A stretch of 64,000 nucleotides of DNA from positions 372,001 through 436,000 of the forward strand of contig NC_008710.1 in the NCBI RefSeq assembly GCF_000012085.2, given 5' to 3'. The position numbers were made by a program, and so were the translations under genes. The notes under the pieces were generated by a model. That model did no database searches, was not told the origin of the DNA, and saw only the letters and a program-made list of their open reading frames with translations. This document shows, one piece after another, positions 9,457 to 18,787 of this stretch; the stretch's first letter is position 1; every line of letters begins with the position of its first letter. Source of the stretch: Borrelia turicatae 91E135. Lineage in GTDB: Bacteria; Spirochaetota; Spirochaetia; Borreliales; Borreliaceae.

Positions 9457-10790
9457 CTATTTGCAACTCCCTTATAATTTAGAATTTCAGTTCTAATATA
9501 TGAATATAAATCATCAATAGGAATCCTTATTTGAGCCATACTATCTCTATCCCTTAAAGTAACCGTTCTATTTTCAATAGTATCATAATCTACTGTTACA
9601 CAATAAGGTGTACCAATCTCATCTTGACGCCTGTAACGTTTGCCTATTGTACCATTGTCATCATAAAACATGTAAAAATCATCGCTAAACTGCATAAACA
9701 CCTTTCTGGCAAGCTCAGGAAGCCCATCTTTTTTTACAAGAGGAAGTATTGCAACCTTATAAGGAGCAAGTTTAGGATGCAAACGCAGAACTATTCGTTT
9801 ACCTTCTCCCTCAAGTTCCTCATGAGCATAAGCATCACAAAGAGTCATTAAAACGCTCCTTGTAAGTCCAAGAGACGTCTCAATAACATAAGGAATATAT
9901 TTATCACCGCTTGTTAAATCATGATATTCAAACAATTTAGGCTTACCACAAAACTTTGCATGCTGAGACAAGTCGTAATTACCTCTATTATGAATTCCTT
10001 CAATTTCTTGAAAACCAAATGGAAATTTATACTCAATATCAACTGCTGCTTTAGCATAATGAGCAAGTTCATCCCCTTTATGTTCTTTAAACCTAAGATT
10101 ATCAGATCTTATTCCAAGAGTTTCAATAAAAAAATTCATTCTCTTTTGCTGCCAATAATAATACCAATCACTCATCTGATTAGGATGTACAAAAAATTGC
10201 ATTTCCATCTGTTCAAATTCACAAGTCCTAAATATAAAATTCTTAGCTACTATCTCATTCCTAAAGGCCTTACCAACCTGAGCTATGCCAAAAGGAACTT
10301 TGAGTCTTGTAGAATCTAACACATTGCGAAAGTTAACAAAAATACCCTGAGCAGTTTCCGGCCTTAAATAAATTTCATTAGAACTATCCTCAACAGCTCC
10401 AATATTAGTCTTAAACATTAAGTTAAAACTTCTTGGGGCTGTAAACGTACCTATAGAATTACAACTAGAACAACCATTAGACAAATCAATAGAATCTATT
10501 CTAAATCTATTCTTACAATTTTTACAATCCACTAATAAATCTAAAAAACTATCAACATGTCCTGATGCTTCCCAAACCTCAGGTCTCATTAAAATCGAAC
10601 TATCTAATCCTACCACATTTTCATGTAAGTAAACCATGGTGTTCCACCATTCTTTTTGTATGTTTTTCTTAAGCTCAATACCCAAAGGTCCATAATCCCA
10701 CACACCTGAGAGTCCCCCATAAATTTCTGAGGATTGAAATACAAACCCTTTTCTTTTAGCAAGCGAAATAATATCTTCTATTTTAATCAT
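9453..10790 (-). CDS. glyS: Glycyl-tRNA synthetase, alpha2 type
   Basis: Class II synthetase of the single-chain homodimeric kind, not the bacterial alpha2beta2 enzyme. The 445-residue protein contains the family's KRKGFVFQSSEIYGG start and WDYGPLGIELK, motif 2 in the VGKAFRNEI segment, a CKNC...CSSC pair suggesting a zinc-ribbon insertion, and motif 3 near ETSLGLTRSVL. I chose the ATG at 10790 because AGGATG lies about 7 nt upstream; the ATG three codons earlier has no ribosome site. It overlaps tyrS by 4 nt and follows gltX. Confidence 0.93.
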   Translation of the reverse strand: MIKIEDIISLAKRKGFVFQSSEIYGGLSGVWDYGPLGIELKKNIQKEWWNTMVYLHENVVGLDSSILMRPEVWEASGHVDSFLDLLVDCKNCKNRFRIDSIDLSNGCSSCNSIGTFTAPRSFNLMFKTNIGAVEDSSNEIYLRPETAQGIFVNFRNVLDSTRLKVPFGIAQVGKAFRNEIVAKNFIFRTCEFEQMEMQFFVHPNQMSDWYYYWQQKRMNFFIETLGIRSDNLRFKEHKGDELAHYAKAAVDIEYKFPFGFQEIEGIHNRGNYDLSQHAKFCGKPKLFEYHDLTSGDKYIPYVIETSLGLTRSVLMTLCDAYAHEELEGEGKRIVLRLHPKLAPYKVAILPLVKKDGLPELARKVFMQFSDDFYMFYDDNGTIGKRYRRQDEIGTPYCVTVDYDTIENRTVTLRDRDSMAQIRIPIDDLYSYIRTEILNYKGVANR

Positions 10791-10821
10791 ATTAAACATC
10801 CTAAAAATTTATTCCAAACAC

Positions 10822-12300
10822 TTATTTACATTCATGTCTTCTTAAAAATTGCTGTGCTTGATTTATTCTATTAAAAACTTTGGTTTTACCAAGTAATTGC
10901 AAAGAATCAAAAAGAGGCGGTGATACCTTACTTCCAAGAACTGCTATTCTAATTGGAAGAAGTACTTCTCCTATTTTTAGATTATTTTCCTTAGCAAAAT
11001 TATAAAAAATTTTTTCGTTTTCAGACAATATTCTTGTTTCAAATCCTTCTAATAGTGGCTTAATCTTTTCTAAGAGCAAACAAATATCACCCGCTGTTTT
11101 TTCCTTACCTAAAAACTCGTCTAAATTCCACGTTTTAATATCTTCATAAAAAAACTTAAGCATCGTAACAGACTCACTAAGTTTTCTAATTCTTGGCTTT
11201 ATTAGAGAAACTAAAAGAATTAATTTTTGCTCATCAAAAGAATTAATATCTTCTTTAATATAGCCTGCTTTTTGCAAGAATGGAATTATAAGCTTGGCTA
11301 ACTCATTATTTCCTTTCTCCCTAATATAATGGCTATTAAAAAAATCTAATTTATTATAGTCAAAAACAGCAGGGGATTTATTGACTCTCTCAATAGAAAA
11401 TAACCTTCGAAGTTCATCTTTTGTAAAAAATTCACTCTTATCATCATAAGACCAACCAAGTAAAGTAATGTAATTAATAATGGCTTCCGGAAGATATCCA
11501 TCATCAATAAATTGTTTTAAAGCTGTAGCACCATGTCTCTTACTTAATTTTTGCCCATCACTTCCCATGACCATTGGCAGATGACAATAAATGGGAGGAT
11601 TCCATCCAAAAGCACTATAAAGAAGTACATGTAAAGGACCTGAGGAAATCCATTCTTGAGCTCTTAATACATGAGAAACTTCCATCAAGTGATCATCAAT
11701 AACATTGGCAAGATGATACGTTGGAAGCCCATCGGATTTAAGAAGCACAGGATCAGGACTAATATCCTTATTTGCCCACGTAATTTTATCAAGTAAAATA
11801 TCATTAAAACAAGTCTCCCCGTCAAGAGGAATCTTAAATCTAATAACAGGAGTGATTCCTAAACTTAAAACATCTCTCACCTCACTCTCACTTAAGTTCC
11901 TACAATGTCTATCATAACCTGGTGCCATCTTGTTAACAGTTTGAATTTTTCTAATTCTCTCTAGTCTCTCAGGCGTGCAATAACAATAATAAGCACTTCC
12001 CAATTCAACCAATTGTTTAGCATATTTTTGATATATTTCTGTTCTCTGTGACTGAACATAAGGTGCATAAGGACCACCACAAGTAGGACCCTCATCAAAA
12101 TCAATGCCAAGCCACTCTAAACTTTGATACAGATCCTCTTCTGCTTCTTTAAAATACCTAGTTTGATCCGTATCTTCTATTCTAAGCAAAAATTTCCCAC
12201 CACAAGATTTAGCAAAAAAATAATTGAATAAAGCTGTTCTAATTCCCCCAATGTGCTGTAAACCAGTTGGAGAAGGTGCATATCTAACTCTTATATTCAC
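10822..12300 (-). CDS. gltX: Glutamyl-tRNA synthetase
   Basis: Class I synthetase. The 492-residue protein begins [15 protein letters not shown] (HIGH-type motif), has DTDQTR in the glutamate pocket, a CYC/C zinc-like region near residues 100-125, and the KMSKS-type loop KLSKRHG. The first open codon lies 45 nt upstream, but the GTG at 12300 is preferred: AGAGG sits 7 nt before it and conserved sequence starts only three codons later. No glutaminyl-tRNA synthetase is visible here. If none exists elsewhere, this enzyme would also mischarge tRNA-Gln for GatCAB, which is known for many bacteria. Confidence 0.93.
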   Translation of the reverse strand: MNIRVRYAPSPTGLQHIGGIRTALFNYFFAKSCGGKFLLRIEDTDQTRYFKEAEEDLYQSLEWLGIDFDEGPTCGGPYAPYVQSQRTEIYQKYAKQLVELGSAYYCYCTPERLERIRKIQTVNKMAPGYDRHCRNLSESEVRDVLSLGITPVIRFKIPLDGETCFNDILLDKITWANKDISPDPVLLKSDGLPTYHLANVIDDHLMEVSHVLRAQEWISSGPLHVLLYSAFGWNPPIYCHLPMVMGSDGQKLSKRHGATALKQFIDDGYLPEAIINYITLLGWSYDDKSEFFTKDELRRLFSIERVNKSPAVFDYNKLDFFNSHYIREKGNNELAKLIIPFLQKAGYIKEDINSFDEQKLILLVSLIKPRIRKLSESVTMLKFFYEDIKTWNLDEFLGKEKTAGDICLLLEKIKPLLEGFETRILSENEKIFYNFAKENNLKIGEVLLPIRIAVLGSKVSPPLFDSLQLLGKTKVFNRINQAQQFLRRHECK

Positions 12301-12313
12301 AACATAACCTCTT

Positions 12314-13093
12314 TTAGTAAAAGATATCCTTTTTTGAAATATCATAAATGTAGTAAAATACTACAAAAAATAAGTTTGAATTAAGTAACCTTGTATGCTT
12401 AACATTTAGCCGATCTTTATATTTAAAATATTTATCTCTAATCTCAAGTCTATTTTTTTCAACCAATTGGTACTCTAAATTTGATCTTTTTAAGACATAA
12501 TAAAAATAAACTGTAAAAATAGGATCTCCTCTTAAAAAATACCTTTTTAAAAAGTTTATTTCATTACTCAACTTTTCATAATCTTCATCGGCAATAGTAT
12601 TAAGTGCCACACAATACCTTAACCATTTATTTTTACTGTATGCATGATTGGCAATTAAACCAGAAGCCTTCTCTTTCTCCCTAAAACTAATACATATAGA
12701 GTAAAGTTCTATAATTGTCTTATTACTCATTTTAGTATCTTTTAAATAAAAATAAATCTCGTCAAGACTCTTTTTATCTTGTTTAATTAAAATTATTTTT
12801 AAAAGAAGAGAAATATCAAATACACTCTTAAGTGTTTTGCGTAATATCTTAAGCTTTAAAAAAGTATAAGTATGCTCTATGCCATTCAACATAAAATATA
12901 ATCTTGAATATAAAAATTTAGAATAAACAATATTAAAAATAAATATAAATACAATAAAAGTTAAAATAAAAGAACAATGTAAGAAAATAAAGTCTAAAAA
13001 ATTTGAAAATTTGAAAATTTCTAATAAATAAACAAAATACAAAAAAGCAACAAAAAATATGATATTAAAAATAAAAAGTATTCTGTCAACCAT
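12314..13093 (-). CDS. Hypothetical membrane protein upstream of gltX
   Basis: I do not recognise a family. The 259-residue protein has two strongly hydrophobic N-terminal segments (about residues 5-28 and 34-58), then a Lys/Ile-rich cytoplasmic-looking region with helical spacing that could be TPR- or HEAT-like, and a short hydrophobic stretch near the C-terminus ([14 protein letters not shown]). It ends 13 nt before the gltX start and is the first gene of the gltX-glyS-tyrS-clpA-gpsA run. Its start is divergent from pdeB at 13224 across a 130-nt AT-rich promoter region. Confidence 0.7.
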   Translation of the reverse strand: MVDRILFIFNIIFFVAFLYFVYLLEIFKFSNFLDFIFLHCSFILTFIVFIFIFNIVYSKFLYSRLYFMLNGIEHTYTFLKLKILRKTLKSVFDISLLLKIILIKQDKKSLDEIYFYLKDTKMSNKTIIELYSICISFREKEKASGLIANHAYSKNKWLRYCVALNTIADEDYEKLSNEINFLKRYFLRGDPIFTVYFYYVLKRSNLEYQLVEKNRLEIRDKYFKYKDRLNVKHTRLLNSNLFFVVFYYIYDISKKDIFY

Positions 13094-13223
13094 TAAAGAT
13101 CTCTTATAATAAAGTTCAATGTTAAAATTAATGCATACATGTAGTATTATACTAAATAGATATACAATTAATAAATAATATGCGATAGATGCTTATTATT
13201 AAGTTTGCAGCTTAAGGGGGAAA

Positions 13224-14363
13224 ATGCAAAATTTTGATAACCTAGCAAAAGATATAAAAAATTTTTCGTACATAATAGACAAAGACTTTCTAGTATGGCC
13301 TCAAAATTCGCTCTTACAACCCGTAAACACTGAACTTATTGAAAAATGGGACTTAAAGAGTTCACTCAAAATACAAAGAACATTCTTTAATGAAACATTA
13401 ATACGAGAAACAAAAAAGCTTATTAATGTAGAATATGATGAAGAATCAATTGCCAACTATCACATGCTAATAAACAATTTAGAAGAAATATATGAAAATT
13501 GCAAGAAAAATAAAAAAATCTACTATCAAGACGTCCTTCCAGCCGTCAAAAAGGTAATGGAATTTTATAAAAAAAATCAACAAACATTCATCAAATATAT
13601 GAAACTACCTAAGCTCCTATCCGATTATCATATCGTTCACTCAATAAATACCGCAATACTAACCGTCGCACTTGGAAACGAGATGAATTTAAATAATCAC
13701 AAAATGGTTGAACTCTGTACAATAGCTATTCTGCACAAAATAGGTTTCCTATTTATCCCCTTGCAAATAAGTGAAAAAAAAGAAAAATTAAGTAACGAAG
13801 AATTTGAAATAATAAAAAAATATCCCGTACTTGGTCATAAAATACTCTCAACCACTAATTTTTCACAATCTATCTGCTCAGCAATACTAAATCACAAAGA
13901 AAACTTAGATGGTTCAGGATATCCTAATAAACTCAAAAGTGAAAATATAAATATCGAGTCTAATATAATAGGCGCTGCTAGTGCATACAGCGCAATCCTT
14001 CTAGATAGAACATATAAAGGGGCTTTAAATTCTGGAGCATCTCTTATTGAACTAATACAAGATGCTGATAAGAAATTTGATAAAAGAGTTTTAAAACTAA
14101 TAATTAAGGTTCTCTCTCAATGCCCTCTGGATTTTATTGTTGAACTCAATGACAACTCAATTGCCAAAATAACAAAAATTAACGAAGATAATATTAATGT
14201 CCCATATATAAAATACATAATAAAAGATGACAAAATTGTACCTCCTAGTGAAAATAAAAATTATGTCAAGTCCATACCCAAAACAGAAACAGGAATAAAA
14301 AAAATACTAAGACAAGATGAAATAGAATTTATTTCAAAAAAATATGGATTAAAGGAAATATAA
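13224..14363 (+). CDS. pdeB: HD-GYP family protein (PdeB) with altered metal motif
   Basis: HD-GYP domain protein expected to degrade c-di-GMP. The 379-residue protein has an uncharacterised N-terminal ~130 residues, then the HD-GYP region: HSINTAILTVALG, AILHKIGFLFIP, a KYPVLGHKIL segment, and NHKENLDGSGYP. In canonical enzymes the third of these is HDIGKIGIP and the GYP helix starts HHE. Here the HD aspartate is lysine (ILHKIG) and HHE is NHK. The GYP signature DGSGYP is intact. AAGGGGG precedes the ATG. It is followed 12 nt later by pfs. It matches B. burgdorferi PdeB (BB0374) in position and from memory in sequence. Confidence 0.88.
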   Translation: MQNFDNLAKDIKNFSYIIDKDFLVWPQNSLLQPVNTELIEKWDLKSSLKIQRTFFNETLIRETKKLINVEYDEESIANYHMLINNLEEIYENCKKNKKIYYQDVLPAVKKVMEFYKKNQQTFIKYMKLPKLLSDYHIVHSINTAILTVALGNEMNLNNHKMVELCTIAILHKIGFLFIPLQISEKKEKLSNEEFEIIKKYPVLGHKILSTTNFSQSICSAILNHKENLDGSGYPNKLKSENINIESNIIGAASAYSAILLDRTYKGALNSGASLIELIQDADKKFDKRVLKLIIKVLSQCPLDFIVELNDNSIAKITKINEDNINVPYIKYIIKDDKIVPPSENKNYVKSIPKTETGIKKILRQDEIEFISKKYGLKEI

Positions 14364-14375
14364 AAGGAGTAAAGT

Positions 14376-15089
14376 ATGATTTTAATAACATCTGCAATGG
14401 ATGAAGAATCGATAGAAATAAATAAAATTATCGAGAACAAAGAAGAAATTATATTAGACGATTATTCAGGTGAGAAGAAAATTTATAAGGGAGAAATTGC
14501 GGGTCACAAGGTAATCTCTTTAACTACTGGCATTGGAAAAGTAAATGCCGCCATGTGGAATAGTTACATTATATCAAAATATAAAATCACTCACATAATC
14601 AACTCAGGAACTGCTGGTGGGCTTAAAGAATCTGAAGATCTTAAAATAACAGACATCATAGTATCATCAGAAACGGCATTTCATGACTTTAATTTAACTA
14701 AATTTGGACATAAAATAGGACAAGTACCAGGCTTTCCACAAAAATTTAAAGCAGATGAAAATTTATTAAACAAAGTTGTTAATATTATTGAAGACAAACT
14801 TAAAAATATTAGTGTTCATATTGGTCTAATACTTACAGGTGATCAATTTATTGGAGATAAAAAACAATTAGAAGAAATTAAAAATAACTTTGCAGATGCT
14901 TTAGCTGTAGAGATGGAAAGCGCTGCAATTGCCCAAGTAGCACACACATTCAAAATACCTTTCATTATTACTCGCTCTGTATCTGATTTACCAAATATCA
15001 AAGATAATCACATAGACTTCAATAAGTTCCTACAAGATGCATCAATGAATTCAGCTAAGATAGTAAAGGAATTAATTAAACTCATATAA
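14376..15089 (+). CDS. pfs: 5'-methylthioadenosine/S-adenosylhomocysteine nucleosidase (Pfs)
   Basis: Cleaves adenine from S-adenosylhomocysteine, giving S-ribosylhomocysteine for LuxS, and from methylthioadenosine. The 237-residue protein has the family's N-terminal AMDEES, the TGIGKVNAA and SGTAGGL phosphorylase-fold loops, and the catalytic region ALAVEMESAAIAQVA followed by RSVSDL with the catalytic Asp. There is no signal peptide, so it is the cytosolic form. AAAGGAG lies upstream of the ATG. It sits between pdeB and metK with 12- and 18-nt gaps, in a pfs-metK-luxS methyl-cycle operon. Confidence 0.95.
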   Translation: MILITSAMDEESIEINKIIENKEEIILDDYSGEKKIYKGEIAGHKVISLTTGIGKVNAAMWNSYIISKYKITHIINSGTAGGLKESEDLKITDIIVSSETAFHDFNLTKFGHKIGQVPGFPQKFKADENLLNKVVNIIEDKLKNISVHIGLILTGDQFIGDKKQLEEIKNNFADALAVEMESAAIAQVAHTFKIPFIITRSVSDLPNIKDNHIDFNKFLQDASMNSAKIVKELIKLI

Positions 15090-15107
15090 CTTAAATAAGG
15101 TGACAAT

Positions 15108-16277
15108 ATGCTCAATAATAATTTAACATCAACATCTGAAGCCGTATCTGAAGGACATCCCGATAAAATTGCGGATCAAATCTCTGACGCTATACTTGAT
15201 GAAATACTCAAAAGAGATAAAATGGCAAAAGTCGCATGTGAAACTTTAGTTTCACAAAATTTAATAATCATAGCAGGAGAGATAAGCAGCAAAGCAAAAA
15301 AAGAAATAAATATAAAAGAAATTGCAAAACAAACAATAAAAAATATTGGATACACAAATATAGAATATGGACTTGACTACAAATCTGCCACAATAATTGA
15401 TGCTATTGGCTCTCAGTCAATTGACATTACAAATGCGGTTGAGAAAAAAGATACAAACGATATAGGAGCAGGTGATCAAGGAATAATCTTTGGTTATGCA
15501 TGCAACGAAACTAAAAATTTCTTGCCCATAGCATACGAATTATCTAACTTAATCCTGCAAAAAGCTAGTAAACTTAGAAAATCAGGTCAAATTAAATGGC
15601 TACGCCCCGATGCAAAATCCCAAGTTACCATTGAATATGATTCTAATAAAAATCCTATTAGAGTCAATAATATTGTTGTATCTCATCAACATGATCCTGG
15701 TATTCCCCAAGATTTTCTAAGACAAACAATCATTGAAAAAATTATCAAACCTATCCTTCAAAGTAAATCAATGCTTGATGAAAACATCAAATATTATATT
15801 AACCCCTCAGGCAACTTCGTCATCGGTGGCCCTACTGGAGATACGGGCCTTACAGGGAGAAAGATTATCGCTGACAGTTATGGTGGATTTGCAAGACATG
15901 GTGGTGGTGCTTATAGCGGCAAAGATGCTACTAAAGTTGACAGATCAGCAGCTTACATGGCAAGATACATTGCTAAGAATATGGTGGCAGCAGGAATTTC
16001 TAAAGAATTTGAAATGCAACTTGCTTATGCTATTGGAATCCCAAATCCAATATCCATTAAAATAACTACAGGCATAAATAACAACGAATATGAAAAAAAA
16101 ATATTAAGTTTCATCATCAATAACTTTGACCTAACTCCCAACGGCATAATTAAAAAATTAAAATTAAGAGAGCCCATTTACTCTAAGACATGCACATACG
16201 GACATTTTGGAAAAAATGAACTAGAATGGGAAAAACTAGATTTCGTAGACACAATAAAAAAGGAGTTCAAAATATGA
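15108..16277 (+). CDS. metK: S-adenosylmethionine synthetase
   Basis: Makes SAM from methionine and ATP. The 389-residue protein shows the standard landmarks: [17 protein letters not shown] near the N-terminus, [12 protein letters not shown], the phosphate-binding [14 protein letters not shown], and [18 protein letters not shown] with the following [12 protein letters not shown]. Length is normal. Its last codons overlap the luxS start (ATGA at 16274-16277), implying coupled translation. It supplies SAM for methylation and, through Pfs and LuxS, completes detoxification of the by-product. Confidence 0.97.
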   Translation: MLNNNLTSTSEAVSEGHPDKIADQISDAILDEILKRDKMAKVACETLVSQNLIIIAGEISSKAKKEINIKEIAKQTIKNIGYTNIEYGLDYKSATIIDAIGSQSIDITNAVEKKDTNDIGAGDQGIIFGYACNETKNFLPIAYELSNLILQKASKLRKSGQIKWLRPDAKSQVTIEYDSNKNPIRVNNIVVSHQHDPGIPQDFLRQTIIEKIIKPILQSKSMLDENIKYYINPSGNFVIGGPTGDTGLTGRKIIADSYGGFARHGGGAYSGKDATKVDRSAAYMARYIAKNMVAAGISKEFEMQLAYAIGIPNPISIKITTGINNNEYEKKILSFIINNFDLTPNGIIKKLKLREPIYSKTCTYGHFGKNELEWEKLDFVDTIKKEFKI

Positions 16278-16747
16278 ATAAAATACCAAGCTTTACAATT
16301 GATCACACAAAACTAAAACCTGGCATATATGTTTCAAGAAAAGATATATTTGATAATTTAACATTCACTACTGTAGATATTAGGATGAAAGCTCCTAATA
16401 GAGAACCTGTAATTAACAATGCAGAAATGCATACAATCGAACACATAGGAGCAACATTGCTTAGAAACAATAAAGTCTGGGGCGACAAAGTATTATACTT
16501 TGGACCAATGGGTTGCCGGACTGGATTTTACCTAATCCTTTTGGGTAATTATGAGAGCAAAGATCTAATTGATTTAATATCTTGGCTCTTTCATGAAATT
16601 GCAAATTTTCAAGGAAATATTATAGGCGCAACTGAAAAGGAATGTGGAAATTACCAAGATCATAATCTAAACATGGCAAAATATGAATCTAATCGATATT
16701 TAGCAATACTAGCTAACATAAAAGAAGAAAACTTAACATATCCTTAA
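16274..16747 (+). CDS. luxS: S-ribosylhomocysteine lyase (LuxS)
   Basis: Converts S-ribosylhomocysteine to homocysteine and 4,5-dihydroxy-2,3-pentanedione, the precursor of AI-2. Taking the ATG at 16274, which overlaps the metK stop, the protein is 157 residues, normal for the family. Metal ligands are intact: His53 and His57 in HTIEH and Cys124 in ECGNYQDH. The catalytic cysteine Cys81 in PMGCRTGFY is also present, so the enzyme looks active. An upstream in-frame ATG at 16226 lies inside metK and would add residues with no family match. It is the last gene of the pdeB-pfs-metK-luxS run. Confidence 0.96.
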   Translation: MNKIPSFTIDHTKLKPGIYVSRKDIFDNLTFTTVDIRMKAPNREPVINNAEMHTIEHIGATLLRNNKVWGDKVLYFGPMGCRTGFYLILLGNYESKDLIDLISWLFHEIANFQGNIIGATEKECGNYQDHNLNMAKYESNRYLAILANIKEENLTYP

Positions 16748-16889
16748 AGTAAAAATTTATTTACAATTCAGAAATATTATATCTTTGAAAAATCTAAGCA
16801 AAATACTCTACAACATATAATAAAATTAAAAAGACATAATAATCAAATTATGCAGCAAATTTTTATAAAATCCATTTTAAGAAAAAATC

Positions 16890-17309
16890 TCAAATATTCT
16901 GGCTTATATGCTTAGATAAGTCTAAAAACTCATCTCCTGAAAGTTCAATATTACTGCCTCTCGTAAAACCAAAATTATCTCCCTTAAATCTTGGAACCAC
17001 ATGAAAATGGGTATGAAAAATAACTTGTCCCGCGTCAGAGCCAATTGCACTATAAATATTAATTCCGTTACAAATATTTGAACCTAACTTTTTTAAAGAG
17101 AGAGCTACTTTCTTACAAACCTTCAATATTTGTCCATTAAGTTCGTCGCTCATACCCAAAGCATCATTGCTATGCTGTTTTGGAATAACAAGAGTATGTC
17201 CAACATTTAAAGGATTAATATCGAGAAAAGCAAGCACCAACTCATTCTCATAAACCTTATAACAGGACATTTCATTTTTTACTATCTTACAAAAAATACA
17301 ACCACTCAA
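16890..17309 (-). CDS. HIT-family nucleotide-binding protein
   Basis: Histidine-triad protein, probably a purine nucleoside phosphoramidase or AMP-lysine hydrolase of the Hint branch. The triad HTHFHVVPR lies near the C-terminus, and the N-terminal CIFCKIV and the DINPLNVGHTLVIPKQH segment are typical of Hint. I chose a TTG start at 17309 because GGAG lies 6 nt upstream. The longest frame begins at another TTG at 17321, which has no ribosome site. The 142-nt gap to luxS (convergent) shows no clear hairpin. It is followed by mgtE on the same strand, 50 nt upstream. Confidence 0.88.
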   Translation of the reverse strand: MSGCIFCKIVKNEMSCYKVYENELVLAFLDINPLNVGHTLVIPKQHSNDALGMSDELNGQILKVCKKVALSLKKLGSNICNGINIYSAIGSDAGQVIFHTHFHVVPRFKGDNFGFTRGSNIELSGDEFLDLSKHISQNI

Positions 17310-17371
17310 AATTGTCTCCAATTTAATTCTGTCTTAATCTCAACTTTAATTTTACTAAAAATAGATCATAC

Positions 17372-18733
17372 TTAAAAATAATTGGTTAATACTAATCTTG
17401 CTATATTAAAATAAGCAATTAAGGTAACAACATCAGCAATAGTAGTAATTAAAGGTCCAGCCATTAAAGCTGGATCTATTCTTATAAACTTGGCTAAAAT
17501 GGGTAAAAGACCGCCCAATATTTTTGCTACCATCAACCCTATCATTAAACATGCAGAAACAACAAAAGCTATTTTGAATTTTTCATTATGCTCAGGAATT
17601 ACAAAAAATACAATTCTTAAAAAATTAATACCGGCAAGAATTGAACCAACTAGAATACTAACACATACTTCCTTAAGTAACACCTTGAAAAAATCCTTTA
17701 CCTTAAGAGTTCCAAGAGCAAGTTCACGAATAATCAATGCAGATGCCTGAGAACCAGCATTACCCGAAGTATCCATTAAAAGTGGAATAAAGCTGGTTAA
17801 AATAACCAAAGATAAAACCAAATGCTGATAATTAGTGATTATAGTGGCAGTTAAGGTAGAAGATATCATAAGAATCAAAAGCCAGATTATTCTATTTTTT
17901 GTCATATCAAAAATAGAAGTATCAAGATAAGATTTACCTAAAGGAGTAACTGCAGCCATTATCTGGAAATCTTCAGTATTTAAATTCTGAATAACTTCAA
18001 GAATATCATCAATAATAATAACTCCTATCATTCGCCCTTCATTATCAACAACAGGAACACTTGAGATATCATGATTCTGAAAAAGAAGAGCAACATCTTC
18101 CTTTTCATCACCAACTTTAACAATATAAAATCCGCTAGTCCTCATTATTGCAGAAATAATAACATCATCACCAGATAACATCAAATCTTCAATTTTGATG
18201 ACACCTTTTAACCGTTTTTCTTCATCTGTAATATAATAGGTATAAATGTCTTCCTTCGTTTTTGCAACCCTTCTAATATAATCAAGAGCTTCTCCAACAC
18301 AAAAATAATCTTTAAGCTCAATATATTCTATCGTCACAATTGAACCAGCAGAGTCATCACTGTAAGACAAGAATTTATTAATAATTTCCCTATTCTCCTC
18401 AGTAGAACTTGCTAAAAATCTTTGCACAACATTTGCTGGAACTTCTTCTAAGAGATCAATAACATCATCAAGATTTAATTCATCTATCATCTCTCTTATT
18501 TCTCTGTTTGTAAAGGAATTAGCCAATTTATTTTTTGTGCCTTGATCAAAATTAGAAAAAGCTTCAACAGCAACCTTTTTGGGGAGGAATCTATAAAGTA
18601 AAATCAAATCAGAACCATTAAGTTTTTTTAAAGCTTCACTAATATCAAAAGCATCGTATTTTAAAAGCTCTTCCTTTATGTCAGAATATTTCTTCTCTTC
18701 AAGCAAGGTTCTTAAAAATACAACATCTATCAT
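17372..18733 (-). CDS. mgtE: MgtE-type magnesium channel
   Basis: Magnesium-gated inner-membrane Mg2+ channel. The 453-residue protein has the MgtE N domain (about 1-125, with LLEEVPANVVQRFL), two CBS domains (about 130-250, including DISSVPVVDNEGRMIGVI), a connecting helix, and five membrane segments from about residue 280. The pore signature PLLMDTSGNAGSQAS and later MAGPLITTIADVVTL place it firmly in the family. A GGAG ribosome site precedes the ATG. It lies between the trehalase-like gene and the HIT gene on the minus strand. Confidence 0.94.
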   Translation of the reverse strand: MIDVVFLRTLLEEKKYSDIKEELLKYDAFDISEALKKLNGSDLILLYRFLPKKVAVEAFSNFDQGTKNKLANSFTNREIREMIDELNLDDVIDLLEEVPANVVQRFLASSTEENREIINKFLSYSDDSAGSIVTIEYIELKDYFCVGEALDYIRRVAKTKEDIYTYYITDEEKRLKGVIKIEDLMLSGDDVIISAIMRTSGFYIVKVGDEKEDVALLFQNHDISSVPVVDNEGRMIGVIIIDDILEVIQNLNTEDFQIMAAVTPLGKSYLDTSIFDMTKNRIIWLLILMISSTLTATIITNYQHLVLSLVILTSFIPLLMDTSGNAGSQASALIIRELALGTLKVKDFFKVLLKEVCVSILVGSILAGINFLRIVFFVIPEHNEKFKIAFVVSACLMIGLMVAKILGGLLPILAKFIRIDPALMAGPLITTIADVVTLIAYFNIARLVLTNYF

Positions 18734-18787
18734 ATCAATATCTCCAAGATTTTAATTTTGAATAAATGTTTATAGCCAAATTATTAA

